Shown here in pieces: positions 36,476-48,872 of a stretch of DNA of 64,000 nucleotides (its first letter is position 1; each line of letters begins with the position of its first letter). The DNA comes from Mercurialis annua (taxonomy: Eukaryota; Streptophyta; Magnoliopsida; Malpighiales; Euphorbiaceae): positions 7,013,501 to 7,077,500 of the forward strand of contig NC_065575.1 of assembly GCF_937616625.2 (NCBI RefSeq), read 5' to 3'. The translations under genes were made by a program, and so were the position numbers. The notes beneath the pieces were generated by a model. It made no database searches and was not told the origin of the DNA. It was given only the letters and a program-made list of their open reading frames with translations.

Positions 36476-39400
36476 TCATGAACTAGATTCTTTCTCTCTG
36501 AATTCATCAATAAATGCATCTTTAAGTGACAAACCGTCTAGGATATCGTTTTCGGAGTCCATCTGAAGCTCTTTGAACATGGCCATTACCTGTACCATGG
36601 TCGGTCTCTTGTAAGGCCTATCGTCGAGGCATTCAAAAGCGATTCTCAGATACTGATGCAATTCAGCATCACAAGATTTCTGCATTGTTAACTCCGGATC
36701 CAGTATCTCGTTGTTTCTCTTTTCTCTATGAAGCTGCTTTGCCCATCCAACAAGGTTATTGTCATCACCAAACACAGATGGGTCTATCGGCTTCTTGCCC
36801 GACAGGAGTTCAAGAAGTATGACACCATAGCTGTAAACGTCGCCTTTTGTTGTGCACCTGAAGCTCTGATAATACTCGGGCGGAACATAACCTGGAGTTC
36901 CTGCGAGTGTACTTACACTGAGATGTGTGTCCAGAGCATTTACCAATCTCGCCATGCCAAAATCAGACACCCGGGCCTCAAAATTTTCATCTAGAAGAAC
37001 ATTGCTGGACTTCATGTCGCGGTGGATAATATGCGGTATGCAGCTGTGATGAAGGAATGCAAGACCTCTCGCTGATCCTATGGCAATCTTCTTTCTTGCT
37101 ACCCAGTCAAGTCCTTTGGATCTGCCATGAAGTACAGACTCTAGACTTCCCCATTTCATGTACTCGTATACAAGCAGCCTCTCGTCTCCAACTTTACAGT
37201 AGCCCAGTAACGGAACCAGATTCCGGTGCTTGATTTTTCCGATAGTTTCCATTTCCGCCATAAATTCTCTGTCTCCTTGACCTGTAACATGAATAAGTTT
37301 CTTAATTGCAACAACGCATCCATCTTTTAGTTGCGCCTTGTAGACCTCTCCAAACCCTCCGGACCCTATCAAGCTGTCAGCACTAAAACCATTGGTTGCC
37401 TCGAGCAGATGGGCAAAGGTCAGCTTACGAAGAGGTTTCTCAAATGTGGCAATGTTAATGCTAAGAGGCTGATGAACACCCGAAAGTTTCCAGCTGCTGC
37501 TTCCTGAAGTCGGAAGGCTTTCGATATACTTCTCTCTCTGTTCCTCCTTTTGCTGAGACTTCTTAACTCGGTATAATGCTAATGTGAGGCCTGATATGCA
37601 CAAGAGGAAAAATGTGATGCCGATGACCATACCTGCTGCTATAGACTGCTTTGTTCCATGATGATAAGAGCTCGGGGGACGGCCCCCTGACCCACAAGGT
37701 GACAATGGTACCCCACAAAGGCCGGAATTGTTTTCATATCTCGATGCTGGAAAAGTAGTAAGCTGACCGCCAGAAGGGATGATACCGGAAAGATTGTTAT
37801 TCGACACATCCATATCACTTAGAAATGAGAGACTCCCTAATGACGACGGGATAAATCCTTCGAGATGATTGTGAGAGAGATCAAGAACTCCAATTGCTTT
37901 CAAACCTCCAAAACTGTCGGGAATAATTCCCGTTAACTTGTTGTGCCCCAAGTTCAGAACCTGCACATAGTTCATCAAACCAAAATTTTCTGGGATGGTT
38001 CCTGATATCGAATTGTAAGAGAGATCAAGGTATATCAAGCTACCATTGCTGGTAAATGTGTAAACAGTCTTGCCAGAATATATTCTGGTTGTTGGACATG
38101 AGTGGACCATTGGGAAATTTTCAAGCCTCTCAGGTCGAATCCCCTCAAATTCAACAAGTCCTCCGGCTCCTCTGCAAGAAGTCCCGCCCTCATTTCTTAC
38201 AAAAGCAAACTGCTTTCCTGACACAATTCCAGGAACTATTAAACCAGTTTGATCTGCAAGCTCAGGTGGTAGCGAGCCAGAAAGGTCATTGCTGTTCAAA
38301 TCAAGCCAGATGAGGCTTCTGCACTTACCAAGCGCGGATGGAATTTTTCCAGAGAGTGAATTGTTACCCATTTGAAGTATAGCTAGGTTATCAAGATTTC
38401 CGATACTATGAGGGATTTCTCCAGTAAGCTGGTTGCTTGAAAGTGAGATCCAAATCATATTGGTGCAACTGCCAAGTGACTGTGGAAGACTACCAGTGAG
38501 GAGATTATTGTTGAGAATCAAAGTCTCAAGATTTCCTCCTTTTGTACAAATGCCTTCTGGAATTTCTCCGGTGAGGTTGTTGGCCCACATAACCATATCA
38601 GAAAGATCCGGCAAGGTCCAAATCTCGGTAGGAATCGGGCCATCCAGATTGTTGAAGCTAAAATCAATTCTCCTTAGGTTTTTGCAGCTTCCAAGCTCTG
38701 AGGGAACCTTCCCTGACAAGTAGTTGTTAGCTAGAAGCAACTTCTGCAGAGCAGACGGGTTTGACGTCAAGCAGAACTCAGAAGGAACATTCCCTGTGAA
38801 GTGATTAGAACTAAGGTCCAGCACTTGAAGCTTAGTACAGTTTGTCAGAGACAAAGGGACAGGACCACTTATGTTGTTGAATGGTGCATACAGAAATTTC
38901 AGATTCTGCATCTTACTGACAACAGTAGTAAGAAAATCTCCTGAAAGCAGATTGTTCCCAAGGTTTAGGCTCTGCAAAGAATAAGAGCATGACAAAAAAC
39001 TCACCGGGAAGCCACCAGTGAGTCTGTTTCCTGATAGATCCAATTCTTGAAGAGTTCCACAGGCCTGTCCTAACTCGGGTGGAATCTCACCGAACAACTG
39101 ATTACCCGCTAACGAAAGCTGCCTCAAATTCCTGAAACTTCCCAACATAGCACCAGGGATCTTTAATTGCAACTCATTACGGGAGAGATCAAGCGTCTCC
39201 AAAACCTGACAGTTGCCCATACTACTAGGAAAAACATTTCCAGAAAGCCTATTCGCCGAAAATCCAAGAAAACTCAGGTTCTTACAGTCACCAAAATCCA
39301 TACTAGAGAAACTACCAGACAAGTTATTATGGGAGAGATCCAGATGCTTGAGAGAAGCTGCAACAAAGTTCAGTGGTATATCCCCAGATAGAGAATTATA

Positions 39401-40123
39401 AGAAAGGTCTAAAACTGACAGATTCTTACAAGATACAGGAGTAACATCAAGTTTTCCTGACAACTTATTATCAGAAATATTGAAGTAATTCAAATTCTGA
39501 CAGCTAGAAAGAGAATGAACTAACAAAGCAGAATCAGAAATAAGATTAACAGAAAGATCAAGCTGCAACAAAGAACCACCAAACTGAAGAACACCACCAG
39601 GAATTGAATTATGAGACAGATTAACAAAAGTCAGATGATTACAAGAAGAAATAAAAGACTTTACTGTAAGAGGGACAGAGATATTGTTAGATGAAAGGTC
39701 AACAGTCTCAAGAACACAAGGAATATTAGAAGATACAGAAAGATCACCAGCAGAGAACAAATTGCCTCTTAAACTAATATGCTTTAAAGATGGCAAAACA
39801 GTCAGGTCAGGAAGGTGGAGACTACCAACTAGGGCAGAGTTGCTGAGATTAAGAGAGGTTACTTGATTATCAAAACAAGTGACACCAAACCAAGAACATG
39901 GAGAAGCTGAATTTGAAGTCCAGTTTGCTAATAAGTTATGTGGATCAGATTGAACAGAGGATTTCTTGAAAGCTAATAGCCTCACAACTTCATCATTGCT
40001 GCTGCTACTCAATTGTCTAGCATGTAATGGTGTAATTAGCAGCAGAAACAATATGTAATAGTAATAACCAAAGCTGAAAGTTCCCATGATCTTGCTGTAC
40101 TTTTCTGATAATACCATCATCAT
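36476..40123 (-). CDS. BRL1: BRI1-like brassinosteroid receptor kinase (BRL1/BRL3 type)
   Basis: A single uninterrupted frame of 1215 aa, as in BRI1 and BRLs, which lack coding introns. Signal peptide near 13-35 (after [11 protein letters not shown]), LRR N-cap with a paired-Cys motif, then about two dozen LRRs of the LxxLxLxxNxLxGxIP type. An island domain at about 627-695 ([11 protein letters not shown]...FEGIRPERL) sits between LRRs; this is the brassinolide-binding feature of BRI1/BRL1/BRL3. A second LRR block and Cys pair ([10 protein letters not shown]) follow, then a membrane span about 828-852. The RD-type Ser/Thr kinase has GSGGFG 920-925, K941, HRD 1034-1036, DFG 1054-1056. Plasma-membrane hormone receptor signalling with BAK1-type co-receptors; BRLs act mainly in vascular tissue in Arabidopsis. 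BRL1 versus BRL3 cannot be decided by eye. A second ATG 12 codons in (MGTF) could be the real start, since it leads straight into the signal peptide. Confidence 0.94.
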   Translation of the reverse strand: MMMVLSEKYSKIMGTFSFGYYYYILFLLLITPLHARQLSSSSNDEVVRLLAFKKSSVQSDPHNLLANWTSNSASPCSWFGVTCFDNQVTSLNLSNSALVGSLHLPDLTVLPSLKHISLRGNLFSAGDLSVSSNIPCVLETVDLSSNNISVPLTVKSFISSCNHLTFVNLSHNSIPGGVLQFGGSLLQLDLSVNLISDSALLVHSLSSCQNLNYFNISDNKLSGKLDVTPVSCKNLSVLDLSYNSLSGDIPLNFVAASLKHLDLSHNNLSGSFSSMDFGDCKNLSFLGFSANRLSGNVFPSSMGNCQVLETLDLSRNELQLKIPGAMLGSFRNLRQLSLAGNQLFGEIPPELGQACGTLQELDLSGNRLTGGFPVSFLSCSYSLQSLNLGNNLLSGDFLTTVVSKMQNLKFLYAPFNNISGPVPLSLTNCTKLQVLDLSSNHFTGNVPSEFCLTSNPSALQKLLLANNYLSGKVPSELGSCKNLRRIDFSFNNLDGPIPTEIWTLPDLSDMVMWANNLTGEIPEGICTKGGNLETLILNNNLLTGSLPQSLGSCTNMIWISLSSNQLTGEIPHSIGNLDNLAILQMGNNSLSGKIPSALGKCRSLIWLDLNSNDLSGSLPPELADQTGLIVPGIVSGKQFAFVRNEGGTSCRGAGGLVEFEGIRPERLENFPMVHSCPTTRIYSGKTVYTFTSNGSLIYLDLSYNSISGTIPENFGLMNYVQVLNLGHNKLTGIIPDSFGGLKAIGVLDLSHNHLEGFIPSSLGSLSFLSDMDVSNNNLSGIIPSGGQLTTFPASRYENNSGLCGVPLSPCGSGGRPPSSYHHGTKQSIAAGMVIGITFFLLCISGLTLALYRVKKSQQKEEQREKYIESLPTSGSSSWKLSGVHQPLSINIATFEKPLRKLTFAHLLEATNGFSADSLIGSGGFGEVYKAQLKDGCVVAIKKLIHVTGQGDREFMAEMETIGKIKHRNLVPLLGYCKVGDERLLVYEYMKWGSLESVLHGRSKGLDWVARKKIAIGSARGLAFLHHSCIPHIIHRDMKSSNVLLDENFEARVSDFGMARLVNALDTHLSVSTLAGTPGYVPPEYYQSFRCTTKGDVYSYGVILLELLSGKKPIDPSVFGDDNNLVGWAKQLHREKRNNEILDPELTMQKSCDAELHQYLRIAFECLDDRPYKRPTMVQVMAMFKELQMDSENDILDGLSLKDAFIDEFREKESSS

Positions 40124-40273
40124 CTTGGTTCATCCATTGTTATGAGTATGAGTAAAGCCAGAGTCTTTTTCTTCTGCTCTACTACTCCATATCAGTTTTA
40201 GATCTGTTACCAATCAAAACTCCATCTGGGTATCATTTCTCCAAGATTCTAGCCATTTTTCTTGCTTCAAAAT

Positions 40274-40412
40274 CTGAAATTTATGGAAAAAAACAATAAG
40301 AAAAAACCCAACAAAGTTAAGAAAAGTGGCAGAACAAAAAAAAAGACCAAGAAACAACAAAAGTGATCCAAGAAATCATGGGCAAGAAAGAAAAAGAAAA
40401 TAAAGACAATAC
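40274..40412 (-). other. Probable 5'UTR intron of the BRL gene
   Basis: On the minus strand a donor ACCAG/GTATTG at 40413/40412 and an acceptor AATTTCAG/AT at 40274/40273 bracket 139 nt of U-rich sequence. This fits a leader intron upstream of the intronless coding region. Upstream lie GAGAGAGAAA runs and a small TTATGACTTATGA tandem repeat (40558-40590), typical of plant leaders and core promoters. Confidence 0.55.
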
Positions 40413-40479
40413 CTGGTGTTATACAAATGATGTAATAGGCAGTTGTAAACAAGTTGGAGTGTAAGTCCAAGAATTTATC

Positions 40480-43400
40480 TCAGAAATCCGTTATAAAGTT
40501 CTAGAGAGAGAAAATTAGTTAGAGAGAGAAAGCTGATATACGAGGTGGTGGTGGGTTATGACTTATGAGTTATGACTTATGACTTATGATTCTGCTGCTA
40601 CTGCTGCAGAATTGTCGGCTCATGAACATCAAAGAACAGAAGAAGAAAAAAAAACTTACAGAATTTATGTAATAAAACAAATTTGAGAGTGGAGTTGGAC
40701 CCAGTTAAGGAAATGACTTGGTCTGACTGAAAGTTGGTTACTTTTTGCAGTGGCAGTGAGTTTGAGAGGAGAAGAAGTGGTTTAGGTAAAAGGGTAAGGA
40801 ATGTGAAGAAGAAGAAGAAGGAGAAAAAAATGGCATAAACTAAGGGAAAAAGTGAGATGAAATAGAAAAATGATAAAGAATTAAGAGGGAATTGAGGAAG
40901 AAATTTGCAGAAATCTGTATTTTCTTTTTTCTTAAATTTTGGGTCCAGTCAAACTTTGGATTTGATTCTTTTATACTACTACTATTATTTCTGTTTTTTA
41001 TTTTCTAATTTCTATCTCTTTCTTCTATAAACTTGCCTTTTGGCTCTTTTATGGGTGGTAGCTTCTTTTGTCTTGTTTGAACTCTACTCTCATACCTTTT
41101 TTTTGTTAAATTTCTATTTTCACACTTAATTTTGAAAATTCATTAATTAGCACTTCTTAGTAAAAGTAAGGGTGCTAAAAATCGCACTTAAATAGCAATG
41201 GAAAAATGCTATTTAACCCACCATATTATACCACTTTCATTGTCCCTATTTACGTGACAGCATTTAATTCGTCTAATCCATCTCCAAAAGTGTATATTTT
41301 AAATACCAACTTTTGATTCATCCACTCTTTTGATGACACGTAAGGTGAGTTAAAGAAGATGAGTTAAAAATGAGGGTTATATAGCATTACTCAATAGCAA
41401 TTTACCTCCTCAACTTATCAGTAATTGATAATTAATAAATAAATGGACAAATCAGTTATAAACTTACTAAGTATGAGCAATTAGTCTTGTTTTAATAATT
41501 TATTTTCTCACCTTGTAAATTAATTGTTTTCACAATTAACAATTTTTCTCTTAATTTGTACGCTAATTTGCCAAAATAGAGATAATTGTTCATAATTAAC
41601 AAGTTCATGACTGATTTATTTATTAAAAATAATGCATGTGTTAATTGCTCATTACTTACACGTTGAAGGGATAAATTAATATCTAGACTATAAAATGGAT
41701 ATTGATTAACTATGTTGATATCACTGGTTTAAAAAAAATAGAAAAACTATTTTAATTTTATTAGAAATTATATAATTGTTCTTAAAAAATTTCCAGCAGA
41801 TTAAATTTTAGATGAAATATTAATTTAATATAATGTCATAATTTTTATAAGAAAAACGGAAAATAATTTCTATCATATTCAATTGTAATAGACATTTAAA
41901 TACAAGAACGAGTTAGATATTACCAAATTATTTTAATAGAAAATCACATATAAAAATTATGAATTAATTATTATTGAAAGTTTATCTAATAATTTAAATT
42001 TTTTTTTAATTTAGTAATTATTTAATATAATAAAAGAAAAATTAAAATTTAGTGAGATCAAAATGATTCTAAATGTATAGCAAAGTCACTATAATTCCAA
42101 TTTCTCCTTAGATGAAATTAAAAGTGGGAGTTGGACTCGAAAGGGTGACAAGAACAATTTCTTGTTCTTGAGTTACTAAATTGTGCGTACATCAAATAAT
42201 ACTGTAACTCTTTAACCCAACATTTGCACAAGACACAAACTGAGCTTATAAAATATATGCCAAAATTTATGCAAATATTTTGGTGAATTTGGATACATAA
42301 GCACAAACCACAATACATTATTTTAATTTCTTTATTACTTTAAGGCAATTATTCCATTTAATTGCCTAACAACTAGCCTTTTAATGCATTCTTCTATGAT
42401 TTTGCTTTATCTTTAATTTTGTTTGGTAGTACTAGTACAATTTATTTAGTCACCAAATACTAGTACGTTCTTTCAAATATATTAAGGTCGGCATTTGGAA
42501 TTATTTAAGAATTCCTATATCAAACTAATACAATTTCAATTTTTTTAGAACGGAGGAATTAAGATTTAGATTGGATAATCGATGTGAATGTCAAAAGATC
42601 ATCTTGACAAGACTCAAACTTAACAAGTAGCTAAAATGTTAATTATTATCTTCTACGGGTATGAAAAAAATCAAATCTAACTAAATAATCGAATTGAACT
42701 GGTAAATTTAATTCAATTCAATTTAATATTATAAATAAAAATTTGATTATTTTTTGTTCAGTTCGATTTTAGACAAAATAAATTTAGTTATAATTTAAAA
42801 CAAAGTGAACCAAAATAATTGTAACTAAAGAAATCAATTGAAACGATTAGTTTGATTTGAAATATTTGATGTTTTGAACTTTTTACTCAATTTCTAAAAT
42901 AAATAATAAAATTTCAATTTTCTTCGATTCAAACCGAATGTACATTCTTATTTATAAATGTTCTATATAAACAATTTTTGTGAAAATAATCTCTATTTTT
43001 TAGAAAAATATGAATCATAAAAAATATAGTTGTTGTAGAGTATCACCCTTGCACTTATCTATAGTCCCAAAGAAAGTTGTTGAGGCATGGAGTGCTGGTG
43101 AGGCAATTTAGACTTTCACTTTTTTGTCATTATATAAATTTATTATCATTATTTTCTTGTACATAATACTATATATTATGTAAAGGAGACAAATTCATCA
43201 TCAATTGGATTGATCTTTTAATAATATAATATGCATATTGTTTTTGTAAAGAAACTAAATAAAAGCCTCATTTTCCTTAAGCTTTACTTTTGCTTCCTTG
43301 AGTGACTTGCTTTCTCCATTGGAATAGCAAATGCAATGTAAATTGTCCCCATGATGACAGTTTTTTTTTATTTGTATTGTTTTTTTTTATGAATATTTAT

Positions 43401-46110
43401 TTGTATTGTTAATTGGTCTTTTCAATTCGTACTACATATACAAATGGAGGGTTGTGCTTGAAAATACACTCATTAATCCCGTAATAAATTACATAATCGT
43501 AGGCTGGGTGCTATATCAAATCCAAAATTTTAAAATAATAAGTTAGATAATTGATTTCACTTATATGTTCTACATTCTATTATTCATATCTATCAAATTC
43601 TGGAATTTCTATCACACTTAATATTTAACAAATAAGTGTTAAAATATACAATTAAAAATATAATAAATTCCTTATAAGATAATTTGAAGTACAGAGTAAA
43701 ATTATAATGAATGAAATTTCACTTAATGTTTCATAATTTATTAATAAAATAATAGTCAAAATATTAATATAATTTTTTTCTCTTTAACTTTTTTGATTTT
43801 TTTCTCTCTCTAAAAAATTATTTTCTATTTTGATTTTGTAGGTTGGGAAAATGTGGTTTGTCAGTTTTAATCGGAAAACCAAATTCTCTCTGCCCATATT
43901 AATGTTTATTAACATTCATTTCTTGTTTTTTAGTCTAATAATTCTGCTTCGATATAAAATGTATTTTGTATAAATATGTCTTTTTAATTTTATTTTGGTT
44001 TTCATGCGTTAAATGTTAAATTATTTAAAAAAATATGTTTGTTCGAATTTTAAATTCAAGTTCTTCATGAGTCAAATAATAAATTGAAATATACTATGAA
44101 ATGAAAGAAAGTATGTAAGTTTTTTCCGAAAAATATAAGTTTTTCAGGTGTAAATAACAAATAAGTTCATCTCGATTATTGTTCTTGAAATAATTTCCCC
44201 TGTTATTTTATGTTGGTTTTTTTTTTCTTAAAGCATATCAAGTGTCAGGATTACTTTGTCTTTCTTTTGTAGCATTTATTTTATTGGGAGAAACTTCAAT
44301 TTTATTCAACATAATCTACCTTTTATCTTGGAGAAACACAATTATTTTAAAATTAATATATACTTTATTATAACATAATGCTTTTATAGCATAATTTTTT
44401 AAAAAAACTAATCAATTAATACTTAATAAAATGTAAATAAAATTATAAATTAAAGAGTTCATTATATTCAAACTAAAAAAAATATTCTTTATATTTAAGA
44501 TGTTTATTTATTTTATATAAATATCTTTTTACTATAAAAATATCATTAGAGATGCCTTTAAACATTAATATCCATACTCATTTTAGTTAAACTAATTATA
44601 TAGTTGTTAAATAGAATAAAGCTCATAAAATTAAAAATCTAAACTCTTACATCTCATGATTTCTGTATTTTTATGCAATCACATCAGTAAAGTAACCTAC
44701 TTAATTATTATAAAATTCAATTGTTTAGGAAAAACAATTTGATATCTAGCCTATCAAAGATATTTATTTTCTAAATATGATTCCCGAAAAAACAGTAATA
44801 TTAACCAATTTTACAATTTATAAACAACAAAATGTACATGAAATAAATTATATAATTAAAGCTCTAAACAATATCAAGCTTTAAGTGCATGTAATTTATT
44901 TTGTACTTTTATTTATACATCAAATTTATGTCTCTAGTAGCTTTTATATATTTCTATTTTTTTAAATTATAGAGATTCACTTTTATTTAAATAATTAATT
45001 ATTTTGTGTATATCTTTATTAGACTTGAATGCATTAAAATAATAAAAAATAATTATTATTATTTTAATTAAGTAAAAATGTAATAATGTTTTTTAAAATA
45101 ATCTATTTTGTCTTAATAAATTAAATATTAATATTAATATTTGTCTTAAACTACTTAAAATTTTAAGATAACTGGAATATAATAATGTAACAGAAATAAT
45201 GTCATTTGATATAAAAAAAATTAATTTCTAACCTTATTACAATAAAAGAATATGATAATAAATTCCAATATATTTTTAAAATTTTCATTAGACTTGTACG
45301 CAAAAACGAATAAATAAACACTATATATGACTACCAAAGACTAAAATGAAGACAACCCAAGATTTGTTGGTTATTGTTTGGATTTTCTAATTGTGTGAAA
45401 GAAATGGAAGACCTAACCACAAATTTGTGTAGTTAGGTAGGATAGACCCAAAAACAATTAATTGCGAGCAATGCATTTTATTTAGGTCAATGCATTTAAA
45501 TTAAATTATAAATCTTACATCATGATTTTGAAAGAAAACCATAAAAAAATTGCAATTCAAGGTTGAATTTTGAAACAAAATGACAACAATGAAGGAATCT
45601 TAGCGTTGGATATAATGGGGAAGTGATGGCTCCCAATTCATACAATTTTTTATTTGAAAATTTGTTAGATTGCATATTATGATCTTATATCGTGATACAT
45701 GTATCCCACTTCTTGTTTTTCTTTCTTCCATTAATAAAGAAAAATGACTCGTTTTTTTTTATTACTTATTATCATTATTCTTGATATTGATATCAAAAAA
45801 TAATTAATTAAATAAGAGTCTTAATTTGGTATTTGCATCGAATGTATGATAATTAAGTAATTGATTAGAATGACTTATATGAGATTTTTCTACTTAATTA
45901 CTTATAAGTAAAAATTTTAGACCAATAAAATTATAGCACTCCATAATTTGTAATTTATACTTTTCTTTAATTTTAAGCAATTAAATTTTTTTCTTGTTTT
46001 GTAAAATTTTCAACAAAATTTCTATTTTTAAGATAATATACATGATGAATTATATCAATCTATACTAGTTACAAATTCAAAAAAAAAACATAACATCTTT
46101 AAAGACAAAT
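40480..46110. other. BRL upstream region and AT-rich intergenic DNA
   Basis: The first few hundred bases should carry the BRL promoter, including a GAAGAAGAAGAAG run near 40808. Past about 41100 it is strongly AT-rich with no gene. A weak foldback with GGTATG and CATTC ends is seen at about 42655-42960. Nothing else of note was identified. Confidence 0.5.
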
Positions 46111-46254
46111 GGCCTCGTACAAGATGTTTATGCTATAACATACACAAACTTATCAAACTGATGGAATATACAACTAAAACAAGAGAAAACGGAAGAACTA
46201 TAAATCCCACACATCGACTAGAAAAGAAGATAAGACAATGCACGTCACAAATAC

Positions 46255-46263
46255 TATAAAAGG
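46255..46263 (+). promoter_or_regulatory. TATA box of the putative LTR
   Basis: TATAAAAGG, about 140 bp before the LTR/leader junction, a normal distance for the U3-R boundary of a plant LTR. Composition around it is more GC-rich than the neighbourhood. Confidence 0.45.
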
Positions 46264-46402
46264 GCCACAAACCCATAAGTTCAAGACACGCGATATGAAC
46301 AAACAAACGCCCATACGCTAAGCCATTTACCACTAAAACTGATACCCAGTACCGATACTCTAATCTCAAAGTCGCAAACCACATCCGACTTTTGGATCTA
46401 TC

Positions 46403-46423
46403 ATTTGGTGTCGTCTGTGAGAA
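46403..46423 (+). other. Leader/primer-binding-site-like motif
   Basis: TTTGGTGTCGTCTGTGAGAA resembles the TTTGGCGCCGTCTGTGGGAA sequence seen just after the 5' LTR in many plant gypsy-type elements, with two transitions in the GC core. It lies 35 bp before the gag-like start codon. Confidence 0.45.
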
Positions 46424-46457
46424 CTCCTAAAACAAATTTCATTGATCAGATTCGACA

Positions 46458-46919
46458 ATGGCAGATATAAGTAAAGATGCAACGGGGCAAGCGGCCAAGA
46501 AAAAAGACACCTTGCCCGGCGGTTATGGAGTATCGAACGAAAACAGTCCCCAGACCCCAATAGCTCCAGGGGCAACCGAGAGGTCAGCAATCTTCTTTCA
46601 GGGATTCAGAAGTCTGACGCCCGCTTCGGGAGACGAACTCGGTCAGGACTTTCAAGAATCTTTTGGTCGAACGATGGATGGGGCAATGAGGCGTTTCAGA
46701 GAGGAAGTAGCCATGATGGTCGAAGAAGCGACCGAATCAATCAGGTCACAAATGCCGAACAACAAGAGTCGAAGCGCCATTGAAAAACGGACGAGCGGGA
46801 CAGAAATAACGCCTAACGCGGTCGACGATTTGGAGGGAAAGGATCTGAAAGTAGCCACAGTGGAAGATAATGATAGGGAAGAAGCGGATTTACCCACTCC
46901 TAGACGTTTAGAGATATAA
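46458..46919 (+). CDS. Gag-like ORF fragment of an LTR retroelement
   Basis: 153 aa from ATG to TAA. Charged, with no membrane or catalytic motif; the centre (EEVAMMVEEATESIRSQM) looks like the N-terminal helix region of plant gypsy Gag proteins. Full Gag proteins are several times longer and end in a zinc knuckle, which is missing. The following sequence has stops and then the second LTR copy, so this is a remnant of a deleted element. Identification rests mainly on context. Confidence 0.45.
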   Translation: MADISKDATGQAAKKKDTLPGGYGVSNENSPQTPIAPGATERSAIFFQGFRSLTPASGDELGQDFQESFGRTMDGAMRRFREEVAMMVEEATESIRSQMPNNKSRSAIEKRTSGTEITPNAVDDLEGKDLKVATVEDNDREEADLPTPRRLEI

Positions 46920-47150
46920 ACGGACAGCGTGGATTTGAAGGAAGTTTAGAGACTCATTTCAGAGCCGATGCAGAAAGCGGCTGAAGAACAATCAAGAGAG
47001 CACGTTCAAACCAGCAGTAGGACAAATGGGAAGTCACCCCTAGCAGTAAGTGTGATGTCCGAGAAGTGGCCAGAGAGGCTCATACAAGATATTCATAACA
47101 TACACAAACTTATCGAACATATTAATTTACACTCCTAAATAGAATTTTCC

Positions 47151-48515
47151 ACAATCGCTTAACCAAAATAACCTGATTGTTCAAGAAATTTACAATATTC
47201 AAGCTCGATCATCATAATTATCTTTTTGAAATAAAACTCTACAACATGCAAGCATGTGCAATCACGAGGAAGATTTGATAAGATCAAGAGACATACCAAA
47301 TAATATAATTCATCAAAATTTGGTATCGGTGAAGTTTAAATTATCAGTATCTCCATCCAAATCATAAAAAAATACACATATAATACATAATATCATAGCA
47401 AAAAACACATCAAAACTCCATGATAAAGCATTTTATTTGAAAATCGAATAATATGTGTACATATGAATAATACTTATGGGGGGTTAATGATGAAAACCGA
47501 ATTCCAGCATAATTATAATAGAACCGAGTCGTATAGGATCCACTCACTTAAGTGAAACCAAAAACTTGCTCGAGGTGAAAGCCCAACGATAATGGCATCC
47601 GAGACCTAAAGACCTCGCCATGCCGAAAAACCAAAGATAGAATTTGCACGAATCCTCAGCTATGCCGAACCCGTCAGGATTCAGTAAGATCCGAGACCAA
47701 GTCCAAAGCGCATTGCCATAGACATGATCACATAGAATTGGAATAATATATAGAAGATTAGATATTCGGGATTATCTTTCTTAACGGAAGTAAACTCATA
47801 TTTAGAAAGATAAATCTATTTAAAAAAACACTCCTAAAATAGGATTTTAGTTGAACAAATAATTATTTTTCTATTCAAAATCCTACCAAATAGAAATCGC
47901 ATTTCTAATTAAATTCATATAAGATATTCATTATGCACTATATAAGTACGTAAGGTATTGCCTACAAACATGATTAATTGACTAAGAAAATACATGATAT
48001 TTGAGCTTCGACTGACATAAATATGGAAGTGCTAATTGGAAAACCACCATTCAATTAGTCTTTTATTCTGTTTTACATGTTCATCCATTAATTAAGAATC
48101 CAAATTCCACCAATTATAGCTTTGAAAATAGTACCGGCCTAAATTAATATTGTCCGTCCCTAATTGTGATTAGCAATTTTACAAAGAATGAACTAAAATA
48201 TACTTTTATGAAATGGCACGGGGCGCGGGACTTGGGGCAGTGTAGATCTTTAATTTATTTTTAAGTAACGATGATAATATTTTTTTATAAATAAAATTAA
48301 TGTTTAAAAATAAAAACATTTTGTCACTTAGCAGTAGCACTCCACACGAGCGTATCCTATTCTCATCTTCCTCTAGATTCCCACTTTCATCCCTTCTTTT
48401 GACAATTAAAGAAAAATAAAAGAAAGTAAAATATACAGTAAAGTGCATTATTTATTTTATACACTTTTTTAGAAGTTTATTTTATACATTTCAAATAAAT
48501 CTATGTAACATTGAC
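47151..48515. other. Retroelement debris and AT-rich sequence
   Basis: No gene. 47520-47720 is more GC-rich and repetitive in style (CGAGACC and GCCGA blocks), probably LTR-derived. The remainder is AT-rich. A minus-strand frame at 48206-48448 has no recognisable content. Confidence 0.45.
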
Positions 48516-48524
48516 AAAAAAAAT

Positions 48525-48863
48525 GGCTGAATACATAGTTTGACCCTTGAACTTGTACCCTTTTACCCATCTAACATCCAAACTTAACGTCTCACCTATC
48601 GAACCCCTGAACTTGTTAAATAACCCGATTTGACCCCTGAACTTGATAAATACGTAAACATTTAACCCCTCCGTACACAATTTCTTCTAGAACGTTTCAA
48701 GTGACAGGTGGACACGAAGGGTTCAATACTTACATATTTATCAAGTTCAGGGGTTAAATCGGATTATTTAACAACTTCAGAGGTTCGATAGGTGAGACGT
48801 TAAATTTAGGGGTTAGATAGGTAAAAGGGTACAAGTTCAGGAGTCAAACTATGTATTAAACCC
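48525..48863. mobile_element. Mutator-type MITE with long terminal inverted repeats
   Basis: A 339-bp near-palindrome with arms of about 150 bp. Left end GGCTGAATACATAGTTTGAC, right end inward GGGTTTAATACATAGTTTGA. The flanks are a perfect 9-bp AAAAAAAAT (48516-48524 and 48864-48872). The arms carry repeated ACCCCTGAACTTG blocks. Noncoding. Confidence 0.85.
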
Positions 48864-48872
48864 AAAAAAAAT

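Larger units (their letters stand above)
46111..47150 (+). mobile_element. Internally deleted LTR retroelement
   Basis: A segment at 46111-46161 (GCCTCGTACAAGATG...ATAACATACACAAACTTATC) recurs at about 47086-47117, as expected if both are LTR starts. Between them lie a TATA box, a TTTGGTGTCGTCTGTGAGAA stretch like that following the LTR of many plant Ty3-gypsy elements, and a gag-like ORF. No protease, reverse transcriptase or integrase is present. The region right of it (47500-47720), with CGAGACC, GCCATGCCGA and GGATCCG-type blocks, may be more retroelement debris. Confidence 0.5.

Noticed and set aside
38433..38723. Plus-strand frames inside the BRL coding region
   Set aside because: LRR repeats leave the complementary strand open; the minus-strand kinase is unmistakable.
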